Source: Isotricha intestinalis (lineage: Eukaryota; Ciliophora; Litostomatea; Vestibuliferida; Isotrichidae). Taken from it: a stretch of 13,416 bases of DNA. The stretch spans positions 1 through 13,416 of the forward strand of contig JAJJLU010000953.1 in assembly GCA_023807065.1 (NCBI GenBank), given 5' to 3'. Both the position numbers and the translations under genes were made by a program. Of the stretch, positions 1-8,640 are shown piece by piece (within the stretch, counting starts at the first letter, position 1; every line of letters starts with the position of its first letter). A model generated the notes under the pieces. It saw only the letters and a list, made by a program, of their open reading frames with translations. It did not search any database and had not been told where the DNA came from.

Positions 1-530
1 AAAACATAACATTATTTAAATATTTGAATACATTTTTATTTTTCTTTATCTAAAAAAATAATTAATTTATAAAAATATAAGAAAAAATAAATGAAAAATA
101 ATAAAATCCTTTTTAAAAATATAATACAATTATCTTCCTTAATTTAATTATTATCAGATTATGATAAGATGAAAATATAATTTTTATTTCTAATACTGTT
201 TTTTTCGAAAATTTTTTAATTTCCATTCAAACTAAAACCGTTAAATTTTTTCAACAACATCTTTTATTCACGACACGATTAAATTTCTCCTCATTTCTTT
301 TTTAAGGGTTTTATGTACAAAAATTTTTTGTTATTAAAGACATCCTCAAAATACTTGTAATTTTCTATATTAAAAATTTTCTTTCTTTTTCAATAGAAAA
401 GATAAAATTATAAATTCAAAATTAATTAATGATTAAATAAAAATTATTTATAACAATTGAAATAAATAAAGATAGTGATAATAAAGAAAAAAAATTTCAT
501 TTTTTACAAATTAATTATAAAATCATTTTA
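1..530. other. AT-rich spacer at left edge, no gene called
   Basis: This stretch holds no ORF with a start codon that I would call a gene. It is very AT-rich except around 225-360, which has more G and C. On the minus strand, 294-389 is a stop-free run of 32 codons without an ATG, and an overlapping frame is also partly open around 245-292. These could be relics, but a run of this length is expected by chance in such AT-rich DNA. The part next to 530 should hold the 3' untranslated region of the LRR gene. There is no CCCCAAT-type repeat at the left edge, so this is not the other chromosome end. No tRNA-like structure is visible. Confidence 0.6.
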
Positions 531-3500
531 TCATTGTTTTTTCCATCCAAAAAATTTAGGAGGATGTAATCCTAAATAAAATTCAGAATTCAAATCATAA
601 ACCAATAATCCTGTATCAACGTCTCTGATAGGCATTATAAATTTATCTTTTAAATTTTTAAAAGAAGGTTTAATTGCTGCAAAAATATTAGGAATAACAT
701 TTTCAATTTTAATATATAAATCTTGTTTAACTCTCTTTTCCATGTTCCAATTAATTTTATTTTCATTAATTGGAATAGGACTTAATTTATCAATAAATCT
801 ACAAAAACCTTCTAAAAATTCAGGAAACAACATATAATAATGTTTATCATTAAAAATTTCATTTTCTGTTAATCTCAAAGATAAATTAAATAAAATAGGA
901 ATTTCTTTTATTGGGAAGTCATTATCAATAAAAGAATTAATGATTAAATTAAATTCTTCTAAAGAAATATTATTAGAATCTTTTTTACCTAAAAGTTTTT
1001 CTGTTGAATAAGATTTATATAAAGCATTGAATAAAGGTAAATAAGCTTTTAAAGTATTATCAACAAATTCATTATAATATCTTTTTATTCTCCATTCATT
1101 ATGATTAAATTTATTTAAATACGGTAAAAAATGATTTTCAAAGGAAAATTCAACTGCTTTATTAACACTATTAAATATTCTATTTCTATAATATTTATCT
1201 TTAGATATTTTAACTAATAACATCATAAATTGATGTCTTATTATATTATCAGGAATATTTAAATTTTTTTTCTTTCTTTCTTCTTTATCTAATATATTAT
1301 TTTTTGCTTCAGTGACTTTTAATAAAACATCATTAATTAAATATTTATTATCTAATAAGTTAGGACAAGCAAAAGCAAATTCTGTGATTGAATTTTGACC
1401 AATTTGCCATATCTTCCAACCTAAAACTGAAGATAAATATTTATAAGTATTTATTATTTTAGGATAATGTTTTCTTAAAGTTAATTTTAATTTATTATTT
1501 ATATTTTTATTTTTTAAATCTTTATCTTTTTCATATCCTCCTCTTTGATAATCAAATTCAAAAGCCTTATTATATATTTTTTCACTTTCTCCATCATAAT
1601 TATATTTATAAAAAGCCCAAATTGACATTTCAAATTTCCATTTAATTTTTTCTTTTTTTTTTTTATATAATTTTTTTTCAGGACGAGGAATAGAAAATTT
1701 AATTAGATTAATAAAATAATTATTGTCTATTACTTGAGGATTTATTTCTATATTTTCTTTTATTACTTTTGATACTATAAATTTACTATTTATATATTCT
1801 GGTTCTTTATCTTCTAAATATAATAAATTATTTATTTCTGTTTTTTCTTTTATTCTAATTTTTTCTTCATGAATTATTGCTTTATTTAAATTAATTATTT
1901 CCTTTTCATTATTATCATTAAAATAAATGTTATTGTTATATGAATAAAAATAATATAATTCTTCAGGAGGACACATTCTATAACAATAATATTTATTATT
2001 TTTTTCATCAAAATTCATTTCAAAAGATTTATAATTTTCAAAATTAAAATGAATAAAACATTTATTTTTTTTTTCAGGAAAAGGACTTTCATATTCATCT
2101 TTTTCATTAATATAACATTCAAAATATTTTTCTCGATATCCTTCACAAATCCAGCAATTATTTTTTCTCCTAATTTTCTTAATTTTTAATATATTAGATT
2201 TAATTAAAGGATGTTCATTATTAATTGGATAAAAAATTTGACTTGAGGCAAAATAATTTTTTTCATAATGTGACTTATCTATTGCATGAATAAAACCTAA
2301 CTCATCTATATTCATATTATTTCCATCTACGTGAATTCCTAAAATTGAATGATTATTTTTTACATCTTTTTCTATTTGTTTACAATCTAAATAATTTAAA
2401 TTATTATGAGAAATATCTAAGTGAAGTAATTCTATTTTTTTATTTTTAAATAATTCGCATAATTCTTTTGTGAATGATAATATATTATTATTATTTGAAT
2501 TTATTTCGGATAAACTGTGACTTTTAGATAATAATTTTTTCTTATTTTTTGGAAATTTTATAGTTTTTTTCATTTCTTCAAGTAAAGCATTATTAAAATA
2601 TTTTTTGATTTTTGATTTTTGATTTTTATCTTTGTAATCTTTTATTAATTCTTCTTGAGTTGGTGGATTTTCATTTAAATTAGTTCCTATTAAATTCCAT
2701 GAAATATCTAAAAACTTCAAATAAATATGTTTTTTAATTTCAGACATTATAATACTCATGCCATAATTTTTAAAATTATTTTGATATAAAATTAAAACTT
2801 TTAAAAAAATATATTTTTTAACTAATAAAGCCAAATTTAAAGAACAATCATCATTAATATTATTTTTTCCAAAATTTATATATGTAATAAAATCACATTT
2901 TCCATTTAACATTTTTTTAATAAGGATATTAATTAACTTATTCCCAAATAAATTTCCTTCAATATTTAAATGTTCTAAATTACAATTATAATCATTTAAA
3001 AAATTTCCTAAACTAAAAATAGCACTTTCTCCTAATTTATTATAAGAAATATCTAATAGAATTAAATTAGAAATTAATTTAGAATTAGAAATCAAAGAAT
3101 TAAGTAAATTATTAATTCCAATATCAGTTAATCGATTTTGAGAAAGAGAAATTTGATTAATAGAATTTATTTCATTTAAACTTTTTGATAAAGCTGAAAT
3201 GTAATTATCTCCCATTCTTTTATTATTCATATTTATAACATTTTCATTCCCTTTCCTTTTAATGAATCCAATTGGATTTGGAGTTATTTTATAATTATTT
3301 GCTTCTTTTATAAATTTAAAAGAAGATGAATCTAAATTATTTGCTCCTTTTCTTGTGAATTCTGTTGATTTATGTAATTTTTTATAAAAAAGTTTAAATG
3401 ATTTTTTTTCACTATATTTTGTTTTTTGAAAGTCATTTTGAGAATAATTTGAATAGGAATTTAATAAATCTCTGGATTTATTCATATTTGAATTGTTTAA

Positions 3501-3779
3501 CTTTTTTTTCATATTTATTATTTCTGATACTTGGTTTTTTATTTTGTCACTTTTTATGACTTTTACATTTATATTTTTAAATTTTTCTTCTTCAGAATTT
3601 GAACTTTCGGGAGTGTTAATCATTGAATCTTTATTTGTTATATTTAAAAAAGGTAATTTAATGTTATCTAAACTTTTGAATTTTTCTTTTTTCTTTTTTT
3701 TTAATGAATCTTTGAAAAACATTACATTATATGGAGATAAAATTTGTGATAATTTTTTATGTTTTAATCGAATTGACAT
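531..3779 (-). CDS. Large leucine-rich-repeat protein with EF-hand-like C-terminus
   Basis: The 1082-residue protein starts at an ATG (3777-3779) and ends in TGA. Residues 1-195 are basic, Asn/Lys/Ser-rich and probably disordered. Residues about 205-365 form six ribonuclease-inhibitor-type LRRs with 28-31 residue spacing (SLSQNRL at 211, LDISYNKL 242, LNIEGNLF 271, INFGKNNI 301, LILYQNNF 329, LDISWNLIG 357). A Lys-rich insertion of about 80 residues follows, then two more repeats (LDISHNNL 454, IHVDGNNM 482). Residues 541-620 are Cys- and aromatic-rich (CWICEG at 542-547; HFNFENYK at 577-584; CPPEELYYFY from 603), a pattern that recalls an E-set/CBM-like beta sandwich. Residues 711-800 are Trp-rich. 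Residues 915-995 resemble a helical EF-hand pair (SLEEFNLII at 939; FPEFLEGFCRF at 985) but have no canonical DxDxDG calcium loop. No signal peptide or membrane helix is seen. The LRR part suggests a scaffold, perhaps cytoskeletal or ciliary, but the function is not recognised. The LRR call is firm; the other domains are inference. Confidence 0.85.
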   Translation of the reverse strand: MSIRLKHKKLSQILSPYNVMFFKDSLKKKKKEKFKSLDNIKLPFLNITNKDSMINTPESSNSEEEKFKNINVKVIKSDKIKNQVSEIINMKKKLNNSNMNKSRDLLNSYSNYSQNDFQKTKYSEKKSFKLFYKKLHKSTEFTRKGANNLDSSSFKFIKEANNYKITPNPIGFIKRKGNENVINMNNKRMGDNYISALSKSLNEINSINQISLSQNRLTDIGINNLLNSLISNSKLISNLILLDISYNKLGESAIFSLGNFLNDYNCNLEHLNIEGNLFGNKLINILIKKMLNGKCDFITYINFGKNNINDDCSLNLALLVKKYIFLKVLILYQNNFKNYGMSIIMSEIKKHIYLKFLDISWNLIGTNLNENPPTQEELIKDYKDKNQKSKIKKYFNNALLEEMKKTIKFPKNKKKLLSKSHSLSEINSNNNNILSFTKELCELFKNKKIELLHLDISHNNLNYLDCKQIEKDVKNNHSILGIHVDGNNMNIDELGFIHAIDKSHYEKNYFASSQIFYPINNEHPLIKSNILKIKKIRRKNNCWICEGYREKYFECYINEKDEYESPFPEKKNKCFIHFNFENYKSFEMNFDEKNNKYYCYRMCPPEELYYFYSYNNNIYFNDNNEKEIINLNKAIIHEEKIRIKEKTEINNLLYLEDKEPEYINSKFIVSKVIKENIEINPQVIDNNYFINLIKFSIPRPEKKLYKKKKEKIKWKFEMSIWAFYKYNYDGESEKIYNKAFEFDYQRGGYEKDKDLKNKNINNKLKLTLRKHYPKIINTYKYLSSVLGWKIWQIGQNSITEFAFACPNLLDNKYLINDVLLKVTEAKNNILDKEERKKKNLNIPDNIIRHQFMMLLVKISKDKYYRNRIFNSVNKAVEFSFENHFLPYLNKFNHNEWRIKRYYNEFVDNTLKAYLPLFNALYKSYSTEKLLGKKDSNNISLEEFNLIINSFIDNDFPIKEIPILFNLSLRLTENEIFNDKHYYMLFPEFLEGFCRFIDKLSPIPINENKINWNMEKRVKQDLYIKIENVIPNIFAAIKPSFKNLKDKFIMPIRDVDTGLLVYDLNSEFYLGLHPPKFFGWKKQ

Positions 3780-3925
3780 AATTTCTTATTTTTAAAATCA
3801 TTTTTTTTTAGAAAAAAACAAATTAAAAAATAATGAAAAAATACTCGGAATAATTCTTTTTAAAATAAATTTAAATTTAATAGTGTTATTAACATAAAAA
3901 AAACTTCTTTAAACACTATTCCTTT
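3780..3925. promoter_or_regulatory. Tandem spacer between CARS 3' end and LRR gene 5' end
   Basis: This 146-bp A+T-rich gap must contain the promoter of the LRR gene and the 3' end of the cysteinyl-tRNA synthetase transcript, since both genes read leftwards. I see no defined motif in it beyond runs of A and T. The role is inferred from position only. Confidence 0.4.
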
Positions 3926-5887
3926 TTATTCTTTTTTCTCTTCTTCTTTGTTTTCTTCTGTCTTTTCATTCAGTTTATCATCTTTTTTTTCCTTTTTGTT
4001 TTCTTTTTTTTCAACCCATTTTAAATGTTGTTTGTCATGTTTAGCAAATTCTTTCTTTAATTTATTATATTGTTCTTTAGTTAATTCACTTCCATTGGCA
4101 TTATGTGTAGGAACACCATTTTCATCCCATTTAGAATATTTATCAGTCATTTTAGCATAATATTCTTTTGCAGTAACAGATAATTTTTCTTCTCTTTCTT
4201 TGGATTCTTTTTCTTTAAGAGCTTTTTGAGCTTCTTTTAATTTTTTTTGATTTTCTTTTTCTTTAATAAATTCATCTTTATCATAAAATTTCCATATTGA
4301 AGGTTCTCCTTTTCCTTTATCTTCTATTTTAACTCCTAAATAAGGTAAAATATTATCTCTTAAATTATCACATATATTTAATACTTTTTTAGTATCTTTA
4401 TCTACTATACACACTGTTTTAATTTCATCTCTAAATTGGGCTAAAGCATCTATAAATGGAGCTAAAATGGTTTCAGAATTTTGACTTCCTTGCTCATCCA
4501 TTTTGAAATAGTCAATAAATTCAGTTTTATAAATTAAACCTAAGCATCTTAATATATGAGCTAAGAATGATGAAATACTATAAATTAGAATGATTTTTAA
4601 AGAATCTTTTGCTTGTTCAACATATTCATAAGTTTTTTTAATTAAATCTAAAAGAACATTTAAAGCAACAGGTATATTGAAATTATCACAAAAAGCTTCA
4701 TGAACTTGTTTTTTAGTATCATTAAAACTTTGATTTAATTTCTTATCAAATTCACTTTCTATCTTAACTATATTTTTCAAATCATTTTTCCTGAACCAAA
4801 CTTTGCAATTTTGGAAAAACTCTGAAATATATTTATCATTATTATTAGCTTGAGATAATCCTTGTTCAGTAAAATCCATTTCCATGTCCCATTTACAACT
4901 ACAAAAATATAATCTAAAAGTATTCGGATTATATAAATTAATAAAATCAGTAATTTTTTTAAAGTTTTTTAAACTTTTACTCATTTTTAATCCTTCTATT
5001 TTTAAATGCCCGGTGTGTAAAAAATAATTAATCCATTGTTTACTTTCATTATGTGCTTCAGTTTGTGCAATTTCATTATCATGATGCGGGAATCTTAAAT
5101 CAATTCCTCCTGAATGAATATCTAAATCTTCACCAAAAGTAGTATAACTCATGGTGGAACATTCAATATGCCAACCTGGTCTTCCTTTTCCCCAAGGACT
5201 TTCCCAAAAAGGTTCATTTTCTTTAGATGCTTTCCAAAGAGCAAAATCACCCTTATTTTTCTTTTCTTCAGTATTATCTTTTGATAGAGCACCTTCTGCT
5301 TCTTGTAATTCTTCTAAATTTTGATTTTTATCTTGAGGAACTAATTTTGCATAAAAATGACCATTTTTTTTATAGGAATCTATATCAAAATATACACTAC
5401 CATTTTTCTCATATGCATATCCTCTTTCTAATATTTTTTTTATGAAATCTATTACTTCTGGAATATATTCACTTACTCTTGTCACATAATTTGGATATTG
5501 GATATTTAAATTTTTCATATCTTTAAAAAATTCGTTTTCCCAATATCGAGCAAATTCTGTGAAATCAACTTTTTGTTCATTTGATCTTTGAATTATTTTA
5601 TCGTCTATATCTGTTATATTCATACATAAATTAACATCATAATTAAAATAATTTTGAAGAATTCTTCTTAAAATATCAAATGTTAAATATGTTCTCGCAT
5701 GTCCTAAGTGTGCTGAATCATAAACTGTTGGTCCACACATATACCAATTTATTTTTCTATCTCCGTTCTTTGTAACAAATTCAACTTTTTTGTTACATAA
5801 GGAGTTGTTTACCATTAATCCAGTTCTATATATTGACTTGTCTTTAAATCCTGGAAGAGGATCTATCCAACGTTCTGGAGTTTCCAT
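3926..5887 (-). CDS. CARS1: Cysteinyl-tRNA synthetase, eukaryotic cytosolic type
   Basis: The 653-residue class I synthetase charges tRNA-Cys with cysteine. The start is an ATG (5885-5887) and the stop TAA. The HIGH motif appears as HLGH (60-63) and the KMSKS loop is exact (301-305). All four zinc/cysteine-binding ligands can be placed by comparison with the E. coli enzyme: Cys51 (MCGPTVYD), Cys243 (WHIECS), and His268 and Glu272 (FPHHDNE). The Cys-to-His spacing of 25 is the same as in E. coli. An insertion at about 184-213, rich in Glu and Lys, sits in the catalytic region. After the anticodon-binding helical part, residues about 540-653 are charged and coiled-coil-like. They include YSKWDENGVPTH (584-595) and a following KxLKKEF-type stretch, which match the C-terminal block of animal and fungal cytosolic CARS; the tail ends in a Lys/Glu-rich run. 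With no targeting sequence, it should act in the cytosol. It shares a short divergent spacer with the MORN gene. Confidence 0.97.
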   Translation of the reverse strand: METPERWIDPLPGFKDKSIYRTGLMVNNSLCNKKVEFVTKNGDRKINWYMCGPTVYDSAHLGHARTYLTFDILRRILQNYFNYDVNLCMNITDIDDKIIQRSNEQKVDFTEFARYWENEFFKDMKNLNIQYPNYVTRVSEYIPEVIDFIKKILERGYAYEKNGSVYFDIDSYKKNGHFYAKLVPQDKNQNLEELQEAEGALSKDNTEEKKNKGDFALWKASKENEPFWESPWGKGRPGWHIECSTMSYTTFGEDLDIHSGGIDLRFPHHDNEIAQTEAHNESKQWINYFLHTGHLKIEGLKMSKSLKNFKKITDFINLYNPNTFRLYFCSCKWDMEMDFTEQGLSQANNNDKYISEFFQNCKVWFRKNDLKNIVKIESEFDKKLNQSFNDTKKQVHEAFCDNFNIPVALNVLLDLIKKTYEYVEQAKDSLKIILIYSISSFLAHILRCLGLIYKTEFIDYFKMDEQGSQNSETILAPFIDALAQFRDEIKTVCIVDKDTKKVLNICDNLRDNILPYLGVKIEDKGKGEPSIWKFYDKDEFIKEKENQKKLKEAQKALKEKESKEREEKLSVTAKEYYAKMTDKYSKWDENGVPTHNANGSELTKEQYNKLKKEFAKHDKQHLKWVEKKENKKEKKDDKLNEKTEENKEEEKKE

Positions 5888-5989
5888 TTTATTATAACTA
5901 TTTTTTTTATATTCAATCTTATAATTATATAATTATTTTTAAAAATAAGTTTAAAAATTTTTAAAAAAATATGAAATAAATAAGTAAAA
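5888..5989. promoter_or_regulatory. Divergent promoter region with three AT palindromes
   Basis: This 102-bp spacer, almost pure A+T, separates the divergent CARS and MORN start codons and must serve both. It contains three perfect 16-bp palindromes almost end to end: 5921-5936 (ATAATTATATAATTAT), 5933-5948 (TTATTTTTAAAAATAA) and 5950-5965 (TTTAAAAATTTTTAAA). A minimal upstream reading frame (ATG AAA TAA at 5971-5979) lies 10 bases before the MORN start and could lower translation if it is in the transcript. Whether the palindromes bind anything is unknown; such AT-only sequence produces some by chance. Confidence 0.5.
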
Positions 5990-7141
5990 ATGGGAGTTAA
6001 TTGTTCACAATGTCAAAAAAATGAAAATGAATACCAAACAAATTATACTCCTTCCAAAAAAGAAATACCAAAACCCACTCAAGTTAATATATGTATAAAA
6101 CAATCTCGAGATAATTTTAATAAAATATTCAACTCAAAACTTCCTTTATTCGGAGAATATTATAAAGAAGATTTTATTAAATTAATCCCCGAAAAAATAA
6201 GAAATCAGATAACAGAGAATGTATTTGATTTATCTCATTATCAAATATCAAATAAAAACACATATGAAGTTCCTCCAATAATATTTAAAAATGGAAATAT
6301 ATATAAAGGTAATTGGAATAAAAATGGTGAGATGGATGGTGAAGGAGTATATATATTAAAAAATGATAATGTAATAGTTGAAGGAGTTTGGGATAAAGGT
6401 GAATTAAAAGGAGGAAGAATTTTTTTTCCAAATGGAGAAATTTATGAAGGGGAAATTCAAAATTCTGTTTTTAATGGTAAAGGTAAATTAAAAAGTAGTA
6501 ATGGTGTTATATTTGAAGGAGATTTTGTTAATGGTGAAAAAATAGGTAATGTTAAAATAATTTATCCTGATGGTTCTTATTATAAAGGTGAATATAATAA
6601 TAATAATTATAATGGAAAGGGGGAATTTCATTGGAAAAATGGTTATACTTATAAAGGAAATTTTTTAAATGGAAAATTAGAAGGAAAAGGTATTTTAAAA
6701 AATGAAATAAGTGGTTCTGAATATAATGGGAATTTTTCAAATAATAATTTTGAAGGTGAAGGAATATATAAATGGAATAATGGAAATTATTATAATGGCT
6801 ATTATCATATCAATAAAAAAAATGGAGAAGGCATTTATAAAGAAAAAAATGGAATCTGTTATAATGGAAATTGGGTGAATGGACAACCTCATGGAATAGG
6901 AAAATTTGATAATGGAGAAAAAATATACAAATGCTCTTGGAGAAATGGGGAACCTATTGAAATTCCTTCTATAGATAATATAGAAGTTCATAGTTCTAAA
7001 ATGAGCTTTAGTGATATTAAAAAATTATATTTTGTGCCTGATGAAGAAGATATCGAAACTGATTTATTAAATTATTTAGAATTTGATTATAAAGAAGGTG
7101 ATTATAAACCTAATGAAACTTTTTCCTCATCTTTTCATTAG
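5990..7141 (+). CDS. MORN-repeat protein with predicted N-terminal lipidation
   Basis: The 383-residue protein starts at ATG 5990 in an A-rich context and ends in TAG. Its N-terminus, MGVNCSQC, fits the N-myristoylation pattern (Gly2, Ser6), and Cys5 and Cys8 are in position for palmitoylation, so membrane anchoring is likely. Residues 40-100 form a non-repeat head (FGEYYKEDFIKLIPEKIR). From about 105 to 316 there are nine full and one partial MORN repeats, with YxGxW/F/Y cores at 105, 130, 152, 175, 198, 221, 245, 268, 291 and 313, spaced 22-25 residues. The fourth repeat is degenerate in its GxG part and the tenth has Cys in place of Gly. The last 60 residues are acidic and not repetitive. 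MORN proteins usually scaffold membranes or cytoskeleton, or serve as phosphoinositide-binding adaptors. Here a cortical or ciliary membrane role is inferred from the lipidation motif. The 3' end converges on the transporter gene 101 bp away. Confidence 0.93.
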   Translation: MGVNCSQCQKNENEYQTNYTPSKKEIPKPTQVNICIKQSRDNFNKIFNSKLPLFGEYYKEDFIKLIPEKIRNQITENVFDLSHYQISNKNTYEVPPIIFKNGNIYKGNWNKNGEMDGEGVYILKNDNVIVEGVWDKGELKGGRIFFPNGEIYEGEIQNSVFNGKGKLKSSNGVIFEGDFVNGEKIGNVKIIYPDGSYYKGEYNNNNYNGKGEFHWKNGYTYKGNFLNGKLEGKGILKNEISGSEYNGNFSNNNFEGEGIYKWNNGNYYNGYYHINKKNGEGIYKEKNGICYNGNWVNGQPHGIGKFDNGEKIYKCSWRNGEPIEIPSIDNIEVHSSKMSFSDIKKLYFVPDEEDIETDLLNYLEFDYKEGDYKPNETFSSSFH

Positions 7142-7242
7142 TTTTTTTTATTCTTTTGTAAAAATTTGTTTATTTTTTTAATTTTATTAATATTTCATTA
7201 ATATTATAATAAAATAAAAGCTAATAATATTAAAACTATCAT
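7142..7242. terminator. Convergent 3' spacer (MORN / AAAP transporter)
   Basis: This 101-bp spacer lies between two facing 3' ends and should contain both transcript ends. It is T-rich on the left and A-rich on the right, with a short direct repeat (ATTAATATT twice, around 7185-7203). No definite polyadenylation signal can be singled out because AATAAA-like strings are everywhere in this DNA. Confidence 0.4.
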
Positions 7243-8640
7243 TTAAAATAATAATGTTTCAATTCCTGCAATAAAACCTATAGTACAAAGAGAACAAATA
7301 AATAATAGAGAAAAAATATTTCTTACATTTGTTAAATTATAATCATTATTTTTAATATAAATTAAACCAGGCATTAAAAAAGCAATAATCACTCCACAAA
7401 ATCCTCCTAATAAAGATATAAATTTTAATATATCATTATAAACAGCTGCAATGAAAGTAGTAATTAAAATTGTTGGAATTGTTAATAAATAATTACTTTT
7501 ATCAGTTATTTCATTAGAACCCAAAAAAAGTTCAAGAAAAGAAATTCTAAAAGAATTATAATTAGGAGGAATTGCCATTGATAAGCAAACAGTAATTCCT
7601 AATTTAGCAATAGTCATAAAAATATCGTTTTCAATAACTCCATTGTTTTCTCTATAAATAATTAATGATGGTTGAGTGAGAGGAGCAGTTAAATATCCAC
7701 AAACGCTCACTAAAAAATATATAATAAAATCTAAACCTAAACTTCTTCTAAAAACTTTATGAATTCTTTTAGTTGTATTATTTTTTAATGAATTATATAC
7801 TGGAAAAGCTCCTATATGACATGTAAAGCAGAAAAACACTGTTGCAAAGCATTGAAAAATATTTAAATCAGGTCTTAATGATGGAGTAGCATTATATATA
7901 TTGGGATGAGTATGAGGATTTTTTTCATCAAAATAGTTATCTTTATAATATTTATAAAAAAATGGAGATTGAAAAACTATTACAAAAATAGTATATAATA
8001 ATGCACATATACCTATCGTAGAAGTAAAACTCATTTTACTTAAATCTTTCAGTAAACATAATGGAATTAATAGAATACTTGTTCCAAACATAACTGGATA
8101 TTTAATTGTAGGAGTTTCCCAAACAGTTTTTTCAAAAGAGTCAAAAGTTATCTTACTTGGATTTTCAAATAATTCAAAATAAACTCTTCCAACAAGAGAA
8201 TAAATAACTACTTGATAAGAAATTAATACTCCGAATATATAAACTAATATTATAACATCTAAAAGTATTCCTGGAATTTTTCCTAAAGATTCCTTAACTA
8301 AACGAGAAAAATCTTTATTTTTTGAATTTCTACTTGCATGAATCATTCCAGTAAGTGACCAATATGCACAATAAGCTCCAAATAATAATAATAAAATTTG
8401 ATTAAGTAAACCTAATTGAACACATCTATTTGGAAGGGCAAAACAACCTGTTCCAATAGTCAAAGAGGATAATGAAAAAATTGCTCCTCTTAGACTTCCT
8501 TCATCAACATTTCCACAACATTTTTGGTAACAAGTTCTCCTTTTTTTTTTTATTGTATCTAATTTTTCATAATCATATTCATTTCCTTCATAATCTGTTA
8601 ACCTGGGATCATCATTTTCCTTAGTTTCAATTTCAGACAT
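7243..8640 (-). CDS. Amino-acid transporter, AAAP family (Aa_trans; SLC36/SLC38-like)
   Basis: The 465-residue integral membrane protein has about 11 hydrophobic helices, at roughly 51-70, 77-98, 122-148, 182-200, 206-226, 258-278, 302-321, 340-358, 384-401, 404-428 and 440-462. The first carries the family hallmark RGAIFSLSSLTIGTGCFALP, the partly unwound substrate-binding helix of amino acid/auxin permeases. The 50-residue N-terminus is acidic and then basic (KKKRR), with a CYQKCC cluster before helix 1 that could be palmitoylated. The helix count and length are normal for the family. Substrate and membrane (plasma, lysosomal or other) cannot be read from the sequence. I place the start at the ATG 8638-8640; the codon just before it is TTG, which extends the frame by one residue but is not a credible start here. 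The gene is divergent from V-ATPase subunit B. Confidence 0.93.
   Translation of the reverse strand: MSEIETKENDDPRLTDYEGNEYDYEKLDTIKKKRRTCYQKCCGNVDEGSLRGAIFSLSSLTIGTGCFALPNRCVQLGLLNQILLLLFGAYCAYWSLTGMIHASRNSKNKDFSRLVKESLGKIPGILLDVIILVYIFGVLISYQVVIYSLVGRVYFELFENPSKITFDSFEKTVWETPTIKYPVMFGTSILLIPLCLLKDLSKMSFTSTIGICALLYTIFVIVFQSPFFYKYYKDNYFDEKNPHTHPNIYNATPSLRPDLNIFQCFATVFFCFTCHIGAFPVYNSLKNNTTKRIHKVFRRSLGLDFIIYFLVSVCGYLTAPLTQPSLIIYRENNGVIENDIFMTIAKLGITVCLSMAIPPNYNSFRISFLELFLGSNEITDKSNYLLTIPTILITTFIAAVYNDILKFISLLGGFCGVIIAFLMPGLIYIKNNDYNLTNVRNIFSLLFICSLCTIGFIAGIETLLF

Noticed and set aside
3493..3795. 100-residue plus-strand ORF opposite the LRR gene 5' end
   Set aside because: It is antisense to the Lys/Asn-rich N-terminus of the LRR gene, and its Phe/Leu-rich composition is what the complement of Lys/Glu codons gives.
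3948..4160. 70-residue plus-strand ORF opposite the CARS C-terminus
   Set aside because: Ser/Phe-rich shadow of the Lys/Glu-rich tail of cysteinyl-tRNA synthetase.
5227..5445. 72-residue plus-strand ORF inside CARS
   Set aside because: It lies wholly opposite a conserved catalytic region and has no independent features.
6552..6991. Two minus-strand ORFs (6552-6740 and 6737-6991) opposite the MORN repeats
   Set aside because: Their Phe/Ile/Tyr/Ser-rich periodic composition is the antisense of the MORN repeat codons.
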